Below are positions 1 to 8,656 of a stretch of 64,000 nt of DNA, piece by piece. The stretch spans positions 1,580,001 to 1,644,000 of the forward strand of contig NZ_CP039456.1 in assembly GCF_006974145.1 (NCBI RefSeq), given 5' to 3'. A model generated the notes under the pieces. It ran no database searches, had not been told where the DNA came from, and saw only the letters and a list, made by a program, of their open reading frames with translations. The position numbers and the translations under genes are program-made. The stretch comes from Changchengzhania lutea. GTDB lineage: Bacteria > Bacteroidota > Bacteroidia > Flavobacteriales > Flavobacteriaceae. Numbering within the stretch: position 1 is the stretch's first letter; each line of letters starts with the position of its first letter.

Positions 1-469
1 CTGAATATGGTGAATTTGGATCATAAGATGTGGTTTCGATAAACAAACCTGTTTGCCCTAAACTTCCATAAACCTCATCGGTACTTATATGATAAAATAA
101 TTTATTATCAAAATCGTCTTTCCAAGTATTCTTGAAGGCATTTAAAAGTACCATCGTACCAATAACATTCGTTTTTACAAAAGCCAAAGGGTCTTCTATT
201 GACCTGTCTACATGAGACTCTGCAGCAAGATGAATAACACTATCAAATTTATGTTTTTTAAAAACACTATTCACAAACTCACTATCATTAATATCTCCTT
301 TTATAAAAGAATAATTGGGCTTATTTTCTATATCCTTTAAATTCTCTAGATTACCAGCATAGGTTAAGGAGTCTAAGTTATAAATGTCATAATTTGGGTA
401 TTTATTCACGAATAGTCTAACTACGTGTGACCCTATAAATCCTGCGCCTCCTGTTATTAAAATATTCAT
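1..469 (-). CDS. rfbB: dTDP-glucose 4,6-dehydratase, N-terminal part (cut by window edge)
   Basis: The reverse strand from the ATG at 467-469 reads open to the window edge and gives about 156 residues. It begins MNILITGGAGFIGSHVVRLF, the GxxGxxG NAD-binding motif of extended short-chain dehydrogenases. It continues with an LAAESHVDRSI segment and STDEVYG, the family's catalytic Thr-Asp-Glu region. The YxxxK motif falls at or beyond the edge (SPYS is the last readable part). The enzyme converts dTDP-glucose to dTDP-4-keto-6-deoxyglucose, the first committed step to dTDP-rhamnose and related surface sugars. It starts 4 bp after the stop of the upstream polysaccharide co-polymerase-like gene, so both sit in one operon, which fits surface polysaccharide synthesis. 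The C-terminal half is not visible. Confidence 0.93.
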   Translation of the reverse strand, partial: MNILITGGAGFIGSHVVRLFVNKYPNYDIYNLDSLTYAGNLENLKDIENKPNYSFIKGDINDSEFVNSVFKKHKFDSVIHLAAESHVDRSIEDPLAFVKTNVIGTMVLLNAFKNTWKDDFDNKLFYHISTDEVYGSLGQTGLFIETTSYDPNSPYS

Positions 470-473
470 AATA

Positions 474-1556
474 TTATTTTCTATAATTCAAATGAGTCTG
501 TTGGTGCTTTAAATAGTTGCCTAAATCTTTAAGCCCAAAGACCACAAGTGTTATGCTAAATAAAAGCATAGGCAATATATATGTCTTTTTTTCATGCCAT
601 TCCGTTATATCGTAGCCTGTTGAAGGGAAACCAGAGACAACATTCACAATGTTTTGTTGTTTTACTAAAGCACTATCTATTTCCCTTCTTTGGTCTTCAT
701 ATCGCAAGCGCTGTTGAAGAATTTTTGATTCATCTACAATCAGGCTATTTTGTTCTGCATTGCCCATGTATAAATTAGTCCCCGCCCCGGACAGAGGTGT
801 CTTATTAGATTCATTAATCCGAATTTTTAAATACTGAGACGCTAAGGAATCTGTTTTTTGTACTTGCTGAAGCAAGACTGTATCTCGTTTTTTTAAAATC
901 TGTTGATTGACCTTTGCCAGTTCCTTTAAATACTCATTGTCTGAAATTTCTTTAACAAATACGTCTTGAATTTTTTTATATATAAATTTATCGGTGGAGG
1001 CTACACCTATAATGTGTGTTTTGTAATTATATGAATTTAATGATTTTTTATAATCATCATATACCATAGTTAATTGTGAAATCGAATCTAAACTGTTATA
1101 AAATTTAGAATACAATTCCATGATATAGTTTTCATCAACATCGGGTTGAACATAAAACCCTTTTAATTTTGCAGCTTCATTTGGACTTATCTTTAAATAC
1201 TCAGCAAGTTGCAGAGTGTCTTTATCTATCTTTGCCAGTTGATGAAATTGCCGGATATTTTCATACACTTGGCGTGCTGAATCGAAATTGGTTTCTATAT
1301 ACATATTAGCCCCGTACAATTGATCAGATTTACGATCTAGAATGACACCAATAACAAGACCTAAGAAGACGGCACCTACGTACCATATAAAGCGTTTGTA
1401 AAAGTGAAGCATCAAGATTAAAATAAGTTTGTAAATTCCTATAAAAACACTTCCTATAAACTTAAAAAGCCTATCAAAGGCATTACCAATAAGCTTAAAT
1501 AATTGTCCTAAATCTACTTCTTCAGATTGCTGTGGTTGTGGCAATTCTTTACTCAT
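474..1556 (-). CDS. Wzz-like polysaccharide co-polymerase / chain-length determinant family protein
   Basis: A 360-residue protein with the layout of a polysaccharide co-polymerase. It has a cytoplasmic N-terminus, a hydrophobic stretch at about 36-50 followed by a clear membrane segment at about 56-74, a long periplasmic region rich in charged helices (about 80-320), and a second membrane segment near the C-terminus (about 326-345, YILPMLLFSITLVVFGL). Wzz proteins of this shape set the chain length of O-antigen or capsule. The call rests on topology and on rfbB lying 4 bp downstream; no diagnostic Wzz motif is obvious, and a Pro-rich motif in TM2 is weak (ILP only). Upstream the gene is 11 bp from the DUF6909 gene. 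An unrelated two-TM coiled-coil membrane protein is the main alternative. Confidence 0.6.
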   Translation of the reverse strand: MSKELPQPQQSEEVDLGQLFKLIGNAFDRLFKFIGSVFIGIYKLILILMLHFYKRFIWYVGAVFLGLVIGVILDRKSDQLYGANMYIETNFDSARQVYENIRQFHQLAKIDKDTLQLAEYLKISPNEAAKLKGFYVQPDVDENYIMELYSKFYNSLDSISQLTMVYDDYKKSLNSYNYKTHIIGVASTDKFIYKKIQDVFVKEISDNEYLKELAKVNQQILKKRDTVLLQQVQKTDSLASQYLKIRINESNKTPLSGAGTNLYMGNAEQNSLIVDESKILQQRLRYEDQRREIDSALVKQQNIVNVVSGFPSTGYDITEWHEKKTYILPMLLFSITLVVFGLKDLGNYLKHQQTHLNYRK

Positions 1557-1567
1557 AATTATAATTA

Positions 1568-3256
1568 TTAATTAAATATCTGTTCTAATATCGTTCGCGT
1601 GATTAAATAGGTTGGTCTGACGCCTGAGGTTCCCAGACCTCCTGATGCTAAAGTACCCCCCGTTTCTAGCGGATTATCACTAGCGTAATAGGCATACCTA
1701 ACTTTAACATCTGGACTAATACTGCCTCTAACCTTTGAGGCGGCTTGTATAGCCTTTTGGTAATGTGCTCCCTCCATTTCTAAACCTATAACACTCCATG
1801 TTGAATTGTGGAAAAATTTTAGTATGTCCTTATTCTGTAATGATGTCCCTAAAACCGTAATCATCGAGCCCTCATAAACATTTACACCTTGATTTTCTAA
1901 ATCTTCTTTTTTTAATTCGTTATGAAACGGGTAATTATCTGCGGTTCCTTCAAAAATATGGGCCGAAGGAATCATAATGTCCCCTTTTCCGCCTTCAAGT
2001 ATACCTGCTTTTCCCATAATGGAAACAGACTCCACATTCAAATGTAGTTTCTTTCCTTTCTTTTTATAAGGCTTCAGCAATTCATCAATGGTTTCATAAG
2101 CCTGCTCACCAAAAGCATAATCCATGACTAAAATTATGGGCTTCTTTTCTTTAATTATAGTTTCATTAACCTTGATATCGAGCTTTTTAATATCAATTAG
2201 ATCTGTGTCAAATATTTGAACATCAATATTAGTTCCAGACGCATCCTTTATATAAATCATGCCGCTTCCTAGGGCTTCCTTATTTACTTTGTGTCTTAAA
2301 TCGTTGTTCTTATTCGAACTTAAGGCCTCATACACCTGAAAGATATCTTTTTTCGTGGTTAACGCTTTAAGGGCATTGGGCGAATATAACGTGTTCATCA
2401 CACTATGCATATTAGCACTTATAATGTGGATTGGACGATCTAGAAGGTCATTATTGAATAAGGTTTCCTTTATCGCATCTGCCCAAATTTCACCATGAAT
2501 GTGATGCCCTAATCTTTCGCGTAATACAGGGCTAAAAGTTATAGTTCGTTTATTATTACTAATTTGCTCTTCAATAGCCAGTTTACCCAACCAATACACG
2601 ATATGTAATAGACGCTCAGTCTGTGTTGGTGTAGAAAAATCGGCATAAACACTTGATAGTTCATTAAAGGTTCTCCCTAAAATATTGGCCGTATGTGTTA
2701 TGGCTACTTCACGCTCTTGCTGCGTTAATTTCTTTTTAGATAAAACGGCCTTTTCCAGTTTAATCCAATCTCTTGTAGTGGCACCATCTTCATTAATGAT
2801 AACACGTTTACTAATTTTATGGGACTCTACAAAAAGAAAGGTAAGGTGGGTTAAAATATCGTAAATCTCAGATCGTCCACGAGTGATCTCAATATTCATT
2901 TGCTCATCATCAATTCGATAACAATTACGACGCCTTTTTTCTGGAATAATAGGTTTGAAATGCGAATTAGAATACCCTTCATCACTTGTTAAATTAATAA
3001 AAGTGCATTCTTCAATACCAGTGGGCAGTCTATCAATAACGTAAAGCAAACCCTCTAATTCAGCTTTTTCATCCCCTATAGACCCATATATTTCAGGGCG
3101 CAAGAGCAGGAGGGACTCTCTCAGGGTTTCGCCCGAAATACCCATAGGTTTATAAAATCCTCTATTGAATAAATGACGCATGGTAATGTACATTCTTTCA
3201 ATGGCATTTGTACTCTCTTGCGCTCTCGTTCTTCCATGATGTTTTATACGACCCAT
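1568..3256 (-). CDS. DUF6909-type protein with a nucleoside-phosphorylase-like C-terminus
   Basis: A 562-residue soluble protein with no signal peptide. From memory of flavobacterial annotations the N-terminal part (GRTRAQESTNAIERMYITMRH region) fits the uncharacterised DUF6909 family. The C-terminal third contains three elements that resemble the PNP/UDP phosphorylase superfamily in the right order: a GGKGDIMIP segment (422-430), LEMEGA (492-497; compare the ribose-binding Met-Glu motif of MTA/SAH nucleosidase), and a hydrophobic strand ending in SDNP (526-529; compare the catalytic Asp of that family). This is pattern similarity only. It lies in the M23/GH3-like/rfbB operon, 38 bp after the GH3-like gene and 11 bp before the co-polymerase-like gene. 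Function unknown; a purine or nucleotide-sugar related hydrolase or phosphorylase is a guess. Confidence 0.65.
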   Translation of the reverse strand: MGRIKHHGRTRAQESTNAIERMYITMRHLFNRGFYKPMGISGETLRESLLLLRPEIYGSIGDEKAELEGLLYVIDRLPTGIEECTFINLTSDEGYSNSHFKPIIPEKRRRNCYRIDDEQMNIEITRGRSEIYDILTHLTFLFVESHKISKRVIINEDGATTRDWIKLEKAVLSKKKLTQQEREVAITHTANILGRTFNELSSVYADFSTPTQTERLLHIVYWLGKLAIEEQISNNKRTITFSPVLRERLGHHIHGEIWADAIKETLFNNDLLDRPIHIISANMHSVMNTLYSPNALKALTTKKDIFQVYEALSSNKNNDLRHKVNKEALGSGMIYIKDASGTNIDVQIFDTDLIDIKKLDIKVNETIIKEKKPIILVMDYAFGEQAYETIDELLKPYKKKGKKLHLNVESVSIMGKAGILEGGKGDIMIPSAHIFEGTADNYPFHNELKKEDLENQGVNVYEGSMITVLGTSLQNKDILKFFHNSTWSVIGLEMEGAHYQKAIQAASKVRGSISPDVKVRYAYYASDNPLETGGTLASGGLGTSGVRPTYLITRTILEQIFN

Positions 3257-3294
3257 ACACTAATTTTAATCGCTCAAAGATAGTATTATTTGAT

Positions 3295-4788
3295 TTAATA
3301 TACGTGTGAAAAACCTTCGGCGATTTTTCTGTCATTAGACAGTCTTGGCATTTTATTTTGTCCTCCTAATTTTCCAATAGATTTCATGTAATTTTGAAAA
3401 CCTCCATTTTGGACTTTAGTTATTTTAAGTGGTTGGAGCACCTTGCCCTCAATTAAATCTAAATAATAACTGTTTTGGTTTTGGAGTGATTCGTCTATTT
3501 TTTTCGCTAAAGCGGAAAGGTTTTTAGGTTCATTTTCAAATTCTATAAACCACTCATGATACGGCAGACCTTCTACTGGATTAATTTGAGGTGCTACGGT
3601 AAACTCTGAAACCCTGACATCTGAATTCAATGTGGCTTCGTGCATCGCCTGCTCGACTTCTTTACCAATAACATGTTCGCCAAAAGCTGAAATAAAATGT
3701 TTTATTCGTCCTGAAACGATAACACGATATGGTTTTGTTGAAGTGAACTGAATGGTATCGCCTATATTATAGGCCCAAAGACCGGCATTTGATGATATAA
3801 TCATGACATAATTGACTCCTATTTCTACATCTTCAATGGTCATCCGTTTTGGCTTGTCGTTAAAAAACTCATCTGCCTTTACAAATTCGTAAAATATGCC
3901 AGATTTCAATTGGAGTAACATGCCTTTTTTATCTTGCTTATCTTGAAAAGCAAAGAAACCTTCACTGGCAGGATATAATTCAAGACTATCCACCTTTCGT
4001 CCTATGAGGTTTTCAAACTTTGCTCGATACGGTTCGTAATTAACACCCCCGAAAATAAACAGGTTGAAATTTTTGAATACTTCTCCAACTTTTTTACCCG
4101 TTTTCTCATTAATTTTTTCAAAATACATTTGGACCCAGGATGGGATTCCTGAAATGACAGTCATGTTTTCTGGCACTGTTTCTTCAACAATAGCATCTAC
4201 TTTAGTTTCCCAATCTTCAATACAATTCGTCTTCCAAGATGGCAACCTGTTTTTTTGAAGATATTTGGGTACATAATGTGCCACAATTCCCGAAAGTCGC
4301 CCCAATTGAATACCATGTTCTTCTTTTAAAATCGGACTTCCCTGTAAAAAAATCATTTTCCCACTTACAAACTTAGCTTTACCAGTTTCATGAATGTATA
4401 GTAGAATGGCATTCCGTGCCGCTTCAATATGACTGGGCATACTTGCACTAGTAATAGGGATGTATTTTGACCCAGAAGTGGTTCCAGAAGTTTTGGCAAA
4501 ATATAGCGGTTTCTCAGGCCAAAGTATATCCGCTTCTCCAGCAACCATACGCTCAACATAAGGTTTAAGCGCTTCATAATCTCTTATGGGTACACGTTTT
4601 ACAAAATCCTCATAACTATTGATACTGATAAAATCGTGGTCTTTTCCAAACTGCGTACTTGCTGCTTTACTAATTAAATCCTGAAAAACGGCTTTTTGGG
4701 TTTTATGCGGATTATTAGCCCATTTGTACGTGCGCTTATAAATACGTCGTGCAAATAATTTTGCAATTATCGGTTTTAGTAATATCAT
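3295..4788 (-). CDS. GH3 auxin-responsive-promoter family adenylating enzyme (acyl-acid amido synthetase-like)
   Basis: A 497-residue protein of the plant-GH3-like branch of the acyl-adenylate (ANL) superfamily; this GH3 is not the glycosidase family. The ATP-binding motif is FAKTSGTTSGSKYIP near residue 100. A YPASEGFFAFQ segment follows in the middle, and the NIGD..RVIVSGR.KHFISAFGEHV region forms the hinge to the C-terminal subdomain. Family members adenylate a carboxylic acid and transfer it to an amine; the substrate of the bacterial forms is unknown. The ATG overlaps the stop of the upstream M23 peptidase by one base (TAATG), a sign of translational coupling. It is a common neighbour of M23 peptidases in Flavobacteriia. 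Confidence 0.88.
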   Translation of the reverse strand: MILLKPIIAKLFARRIYKRTYKWANNPHKTQKAVFQDLISKAASTQFGKDHDFISINSYEDFVKRVPIRDYEALKPYVERMVAGEADILWPEKPLYFAKTSGTTSGSKYIPITSASMPSHIEAARNAILLYIHETGKAKFVSGKMIFLQGSPILKEEHGIQLGRLSGIVAHYVPKYLQKNRLPSWKTNCIEDWETKVDAIVEETVPENMTVISGIPSWVQMYFEKINEKTGKKVGEVFKNFNLFIFGGVNYEPYRAKFENLIGRKVDSLELYPASEGFFAFQDKQDKKGMLLQLKSGIFYEFVKADEFFNDKPKRMTIEDVEIGVNYVMIISSNAGLWAYNIGDTIQFTSTKPYRVIVSGRIKHFISAFGEHVIGKEVEQAMHEATLNSDVRVSEFTVAPQINPVEGLPYHEWFIEFENEPKNLSALAKKIDESLQNQNSYYLDLIEGKVLQPLKITKVQNGGFQNYMKSIGKLGGQNKMPRLSNDRKIAEGFSHVY

Positions 4789-5657
4789 TATTTGAAATCT
4801 ATAAAATTAGTTGGGTTAATAGGATAACCATCGTTCCATAACTCAAAATGCAAATGTGGCCCTGTACTAAGTTCTCCTGTATTCCCTGCCGTGGCAATCA
4901 CTTCGCCAGCCTTTACTAAGTCACCTTGCTCTTTTGTCAAAGCTGCATTGTGCTTATAAACCGATATTAAACCATAACTATGTTCTAAAATGATAACATA
5001 GCCCGTGCTTGCCGTCCATTCTGAAAATATAACGATGCCATCTGCTGTGGCTTTGATTGGTGTATCCTCTGCTACAATAATATCAACTGCATAATGCCTG
5101 TCTTTCACATTATAGGTTTCACTTATAGTGCCGTTTACAGGTGGGAATAAAATAAAATTAGTTGATGAGGTAGCCGATTCAAATAAATTGTATTTATCTT
5201 CTTTATCAATCTTATCGCGTAATAGCGAGTCTTCGGCAATGGGCCTTAAATCTACTTGACTCGCTTCAAGTTTAACGGCTTCAATAATGGAATCCTTATT
5301 AATATCTGTGGCGCTAACATTTCCTTTTAGGACTTGCTTAATAGAATTGTAATATAAATCATTAACATTTATAACTTGTTGTAACGAATCTGTTTTGTAG
5401 CTTAACTCTGTGGCTTGTCTCTTAAGCGCTGTAGATGAGTAGCCTGGAATATATTCTCTAAGGGGAGTTAAAGCAATAATGGCGTAGGTTATACCTACCA
5501 AAATTAAGGCCGATAATGAGACCAGTACAAAAACATTAAGTCTGGTAAGTTTAAAAGACAAGCGTTCTTCAAATGTGTTTTCATTAAGTATTACTAATCG
5601 GTACTTATCTAGTAGCTTTCGCTTTATTTTCTTTGGTTCTTTTTTTTTGTCCTTCAT
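4788..5657 (-). CDS. M23 family (LytM-type) metallopeptidase, membrane anchored
   Basis: A 289-residue protein: a basic N-terminus, one membrane segment at about 44-64 (VFVLVSLSALILVGITYAII), a helical periplasmic linker, and a C-terminal M23 domain from about 175. The zinc-site motifs are present: HYAVD (HxxxD) and the HLHF motif in GPHLHFELW. It probably cleaves or senses peptidoglycan cross-links; all LytM ligands appear intact, so it may be an active endopeptidase rather than an EnvC-like activator. It is the first gene of the minus-strand operon running to rfbB. A TAATTTTG -7-like element ends 7 bp upstream of the ATG, implying a very short leader. Confidence 0.9.
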   Translation of the reverse strand: MKDKKKEPKKIKRKLLDKYRLVILNENTFEERLSFKLTRLNVFVLVSLSALILVGITYAIIALTPLREYIPGYSSTALKRQATELSYKTDSLQQVINVNDLYYNSIKQVLKGNVSATDINKDSIIEAVKLEASQVDLRPIAEDSLLRDKIDKEDKYNLFESATSSTNFILFPPVNGTISETYNVKDRHYAVDIIVAEDTPIKATADGIVIFSEWTASTGYVIILEHSYGLISVYKHNAALTKEQGDLVKAGEVIATAGNTGELSTGPHLHFELWNDGYPINPTNFIDFK

Positions 5658-5664
5658 GTTGAAA

Positions 5665-5672
5665 CAAAATTA
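5665..5672 (-). promoter_or_regulatory. TAnnTTTG -7 element upstream of the M23 operon
   Basis: On the minus strand the sequence reads TAATTTTG, an exact match to the Bacteroidota -7 consensus TAnnTTTG, ending 7 bp before the ATG. No convincing -33 TTG lies at the usual spacing, so this is a weaker call. If it is used, the transcript would be almost leaderless. Confidence 0.35.
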
Positions 5673-5747
5673 AATAAAAATATGGCAAGACGTATTTGTC
5701 TTAACGCTAAAGTTACGCCTAAAACGGTATTATTAAAGTTTAATTAT

Positions 5748-5755
5748 TAACTTTG
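5748..5755 (+). promoter_or_regulatory. TAnnTTTG -7 element upstream of tatA
   Basis: TAACTTTG matches the Bacteroidota -7 consensus TAnnTTTG. Transcription would begin near 5761, which leaves almost no leader for an ATG at 5766 but a normal short one for the ATG at 5775; this helps choose the tatA start. Confidence 0.45.
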
Positions 5756-5774
5756 CTTTTTAAATATGTTGATT

Positions 5775-5957
5775 ATGAGTTTATATATGTTACCATTAGC
5801 AATTGGTCCTTGGCAAATAGCTTTAATTGTTGTTATTGTACTGCTTTTATTTGGTGGTAAAAAAATTCCGGAATTAATGCGAGGCTTAGGAAGTGGCATC
5901 AAAGAATTTAAAGATGCAAGTAAAGAAGAAGACATTAAAGAAGATAAAAAAGATTAA
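5775..5957 (+). CDS. tatA: Sec-independent protein translocase subunit TatA/TatE
   Basis: A small protein with one N-terminal membrane helix (IGPWQIALIVVIVLLLFGG), then the FGGKKIPELMRGLG amphipathic helix typical of TatA, and a charged D/E/K-rich tail. TatA forms the pore of the twin-arginine pathway that exports folded proteins. Two in-frame ATGs exist: 5766 (63 aa) and 5775 (60 aa). I prefer 5775 because the TAACTTTG promoter element ends at 5755 and would leave little leader before 5766. The gene is monocistronic and faces the M23 operon head to head. A hairpin terminator follows at 5979. Confidence 0.93.
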   Translation: MSLYMLPLAIGPWQIALIVVIVLLLFGGKKIPELMRGLGSGIKEFKDASKEEDIKEDKKD

Positions 5958-5976
5958 TTTCTTTTCCTTTTGAAAA

Positions 5977-6009
5977 CAAAAAAACCAACGCCAGGCGTTG
6001 GTTTTTTTG
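5977..6009. terminator. Bidirectional intrinsic terminator between tatA and the DUF4837 gene
   Basis: The palindrome CCAACGC-cag-GCGTTGG is flanked by a run of A on the left and T on the right, so either strand ends in a GC stem followed by U residues. It lies between two convergent genes (tatA on plus, DUF4837 gene on minus) and can serve both. Confidence 0.85.
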
Positions 6010-6029
6010 TTTGTAAATTTACCTATCTG

Positions 6030-7001
6030 CTATTCAATTTTAATAGATTTGATAATAGATTCCAGTTCGAATATATGATTGCGCTTTTCAACAGAAGGGG
6101 CAAAGGCAAAACCTTCAACTACGACCCACCTGTTGTTTATTTTATCTTCAATAGCATAATTAATAAAAGGCCCAGACATAAATGCATTTTTTATATCCCA
6201 AAGCCCTTTGGTTTCTAAAGTCGGTTTATTGTCCAAAATAATTTCAGAATGAAACGGGGTATAAGCGTTCTCGGTAATCATGTAAGACCCTTCCGTTGGT
6301 CCCGCGATATGCATTTTACCAATAGAGTCTCTAATTTTAATGATTTGACGTACCGTACTGTCAGTCTTTGTAATGGCATCGAAAGGTAACTCATAAATCA
6401 TCAAGTTTAAAGTACCCGTATTAATATCTCTTCTAATCCAAATGAAATCATCTTCCTCTTTGGCAACCCTGTAGCCGGAATGAAAGTTGATTTTAAGGCC
6501 TAATTTTTCTGTTAGCGTTTTAGAATTATATAAGGTTTTTTTAATTAAGCGCTGCTTCTCATAAATTTCAATATTCTTAAATACGTCTACAATTTTAGAA
6601 GCATTATCAGAAACTTGCTGAATAATTTCATCTTTATTTTGGCCACTCACAATCACAACGCGTTGGGGTTTGGCATATACATTGTTCTTATACGTTACTC
6701 CGGCAGGTTTTCCCATTTCAACTTTTAAAATGGTCCTGCTTTTAGTAATAAATCCATCAAATACACTTGATGGGATTTGATTTATTGAAAAAATGGGTTC
6801 GTCTTGTGGCAATCCATAAATAGGCGAGGAGAGTACATTTCTGATAGCTTCACCCACGCGGCCGTCCCACATGGTGTTGTCAATAACGACGGATACATCA
6901 TTTATTTTACCTGCAGAATCAAAAATAATTCTATCGTTTTTTCCATCGCCGCAAGAGATTAAAGTAAACACAGTAAATACTAGTAAAAGAGTACGTCTCA
7001 T
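6030..7001 (-). CDS. DUF4837 family lipoprotein
   Basis: A 323-residue protein with a lipoprotein signal ending LISC at residue 17 (MRRTLLLVFTVFTLISCGDG). The body matches my recollection of DUF4837, an uncharacterised Bacteroidota family, including the VVIDNTMWDGRVGEAIRNVL segment and a FIWIRRDINTGTLNLMIYELPFD segment in the middle. It starts 22 bp after the stop of the LysM transglycosylase gene and is probably co-transcribed with it, hinting at a cell-envelope role. Function unknown. Confidence 0.85.
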   Translation of the reverse strand: MRRTLLLVFTVFTLISCGDGKNDRIIFDSAGKINDVSVVIDNTMWDGRVGEAIRNVLSSPIYGLPQDEPIFSINQIPSSVFDGFITKSRTILKVEMGKPAGVTYKNNVYAKPQRVVIVSGQNKDEIIQQVSDNASKIVDVFKNIEIYEKQRLIKKTLYNSKTLTEKLGLKINFHSGYRVAKEEDDFIWIRRDINTGTLNLMIYELPFDAITKTDSTVRQIIKIRDSIGKMHIAGPTEGSYMITENAYTPFHSEIILDNKPTLETKGLWDIKNAFMSGPFINYAIEDKINNRWVVVEGFAFAPSVEKRNHIFELESIIKSIKIE

Positions 7002-7023
7002 AATATGATAAGGTTTTTGGAAC

Positions 7024-8577
7024 TTAGCCTTTGGAAATTTTAAGTTTCATTCCTGGTTTTAATTTAGTGCCACTAATATCGTTCCAATCTTTAATATTTT
7101 GTACAGAAACTCCAGGAAATTTTTGAGAAATGCTCCATAAAGAATCCCCGTTTTTTACAATGTAGGTCGTTATATTGCCCGCTAACGCTTTTGAAGTTGT
7201 TCTTTTGCTTGATGATGATTTAGCGGTAACATGTGGGGTTCTCGGATAAATAGTTAAACGTTGCCCTATTTTCAGATTATTACTTCTAAGGCCATTCCAC
7301 TTTTTTATTTGGCTTACCCTTACACCATATTTTCTAGAAATTTTCCCCAAGTAGTCACCAGATCTTACTTTATATCTTATTCGGCTTGAAGCGTTAAAAA
7401 ATTGAGGTAATGGCTTTTCGCGTTTATCAAATTCCGCTTTGGCGTAAGCATAAATTTTTTCTTCATTATTAACAAAACTACCAATCGCTGCATTTGGAAG
7501 TCTCAACGTATAGTTTTCTTTTTTAATAAAAGGAATGATATCCAGTTTATAGGAAGGATTTAGAAACTGCAATTCTTCAATAGTCACACCAGTAACTTCT
7601 GAAACTTGATCTAAGGTAATCATTTGTTTAACCCTGAGCGTATCCGTTTCAAAAAAGGCCACTTCTGGTTTATACTTTTTAAATCCGTGCGCTTCGGCAT
7701 ATTCAAAAATATACATATTTGCTAAAAACGCTGGTAAATATCCCGCGGTTTCACGCGGTAAATTAGGTCTTATATTCCAATAATTTTGATAACCTCCAGA
7801 GCGACGAATGGCCTTTGTAACATTTCCAGGCCCAGAATTGTAGGCGGCTAATGCTAAATCCCAATCGCCAAAAATTTTATAGAGTCTCGCTAAATACTTA
7901 CTGGCAGCTTCGGTAGATTTGATGGGGTCACTGCGTTCGTCAACATAACTGCTTACATCAAGCCCATACATTTTACCCGTACTGAACATAAACTGCCACA
8001 AGCCAGTTGCACCAACCCTTGACTTCGCCCTTGGTTTAAGTGCAGATTCTACAATAGCTAGATATTTTATTTCTAAAGGAATATTATAATTATCCAGTTC
8101 ACTTTCAAACATTGGGAAGTAAAAAGCGCTTAAGGTCATGAGTTTTTGTAGCGACTTCCTTCTGTGTTTTAAATAGGATTTAATCACGCTTTCTAAAGCA
8201 GGGTTATATTCTACATTAAAAGGGGTTCTGGCATCGAGTTCTTTTAACCTAGCTTTAAGTGTGTCTGTGGGTAATTCTGGATAATCAACGGGTTCAAAGG
8301 AAAGCTCTGTTACAGATTTGTAAATCGTGTCGAATAAGGTGCTGTTATAAACTTCTAATCGCCATTTCTCGTCAAAAAGCGCTGCCATCTCAAGATCTTT
8401 TAAATCTTTTACAGAAGCACTATCTATTTTTGCCCTTATCGTTTGAACAAACGCCGGTTTCCCATCTATTAAAGAATCAGTAATAACGTCATTGACTCCA
8501 GGAGTAGGCTCTTTCTCCTGAGAAATACAAACATTAGAAAATAAATAAAATACTATTATTAAAAATCGGAAAACCAT
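7024..8577 (-). CDS. Lytic transglycosylase (GH23, MltD-like) with two LysM domains
   Basis: A 517-residue exported protein with an N-terminal signal peptide (VFRFLIIVFYLFSNVCIS). The GH23 transglycosylase domain spans about 155-290; its catalytic glutamate is E177 in AIVESALKPRA, followed by the signature GATGLWQFMFSTG and the AAYNSGPGNV motif. Two LysM peptidoglycan-binding repeats end the protein (about 402-446 and 470-514), each starting with a YxVxxGDxLxxIS pattern. It cleaves glycan strands of peptidoglycan non-hydrolytically, as E. coli MltD does. It sits between pgk (80 bp upstream) and the DUF4837 lipoprotein gene (22 bp downstream). Confidence 0.93.
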   Translation of the reverse strand: MVFRFLIIVFYLFSNVCISQEKEPTPGVNDVITDSLIDGKPAFVQTIRAKIDSASVKDLKDLEMAALFDEKWRLEVYNSTLFDTIYKSVTELSFEPVDYPELPTDTLKARLKELDARTPFNVEYNPALESVIKSYLKHRRKSLQKLMTLSAFYFPMFESELDNYNIPLEIKYLAIVESALKPRAKSRVGATGLWQFMFSTGKMYGLDVSSYVDERSDPIKSTEAASKYLARLYKIFGDWDLALAAYNSGPGNVTKAIRRSGGYQNYWNIRPNLPRETAGYLPAFLANMYIFEYAEAHGFKKYKPEVAFFETDTLRVKQMITLDQVSEVTGVTIEELQFLNPSYKLDIIPFIKKENYTLRLPNAAIGSFVNNEEKIYAYAKAEFDKREKPLPQFFNASSRIRYKVRSGDYLGKISRKYGVRVSQIKKWNGLRSNNLKIGQRLTIYPRTPHVTAKSSSSKRTTSKALAGNITTYIVKNGDSLWSISQKFPGVSVQNIKDWNDISGTKLKPGMKLKISKG

Positions 8578-8656
8578 AAAATCAATATATTTGGATATTG
8601 AACGCTCTTATGGCTAAAATCGTATTTTTTAAGGTAATTTGAAAACTTAATAGGGT

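Noticed and set aside
3295-4788. Calling the GH3-like protein a glycoside hydrolase family 3 enzyme
   Set aside because: It has the adenylating-enzyme motif SGTTSGSKYIP; the name GH3 here refers to the auxin-responsive family. The true glycosidase GH3 is at 36610.
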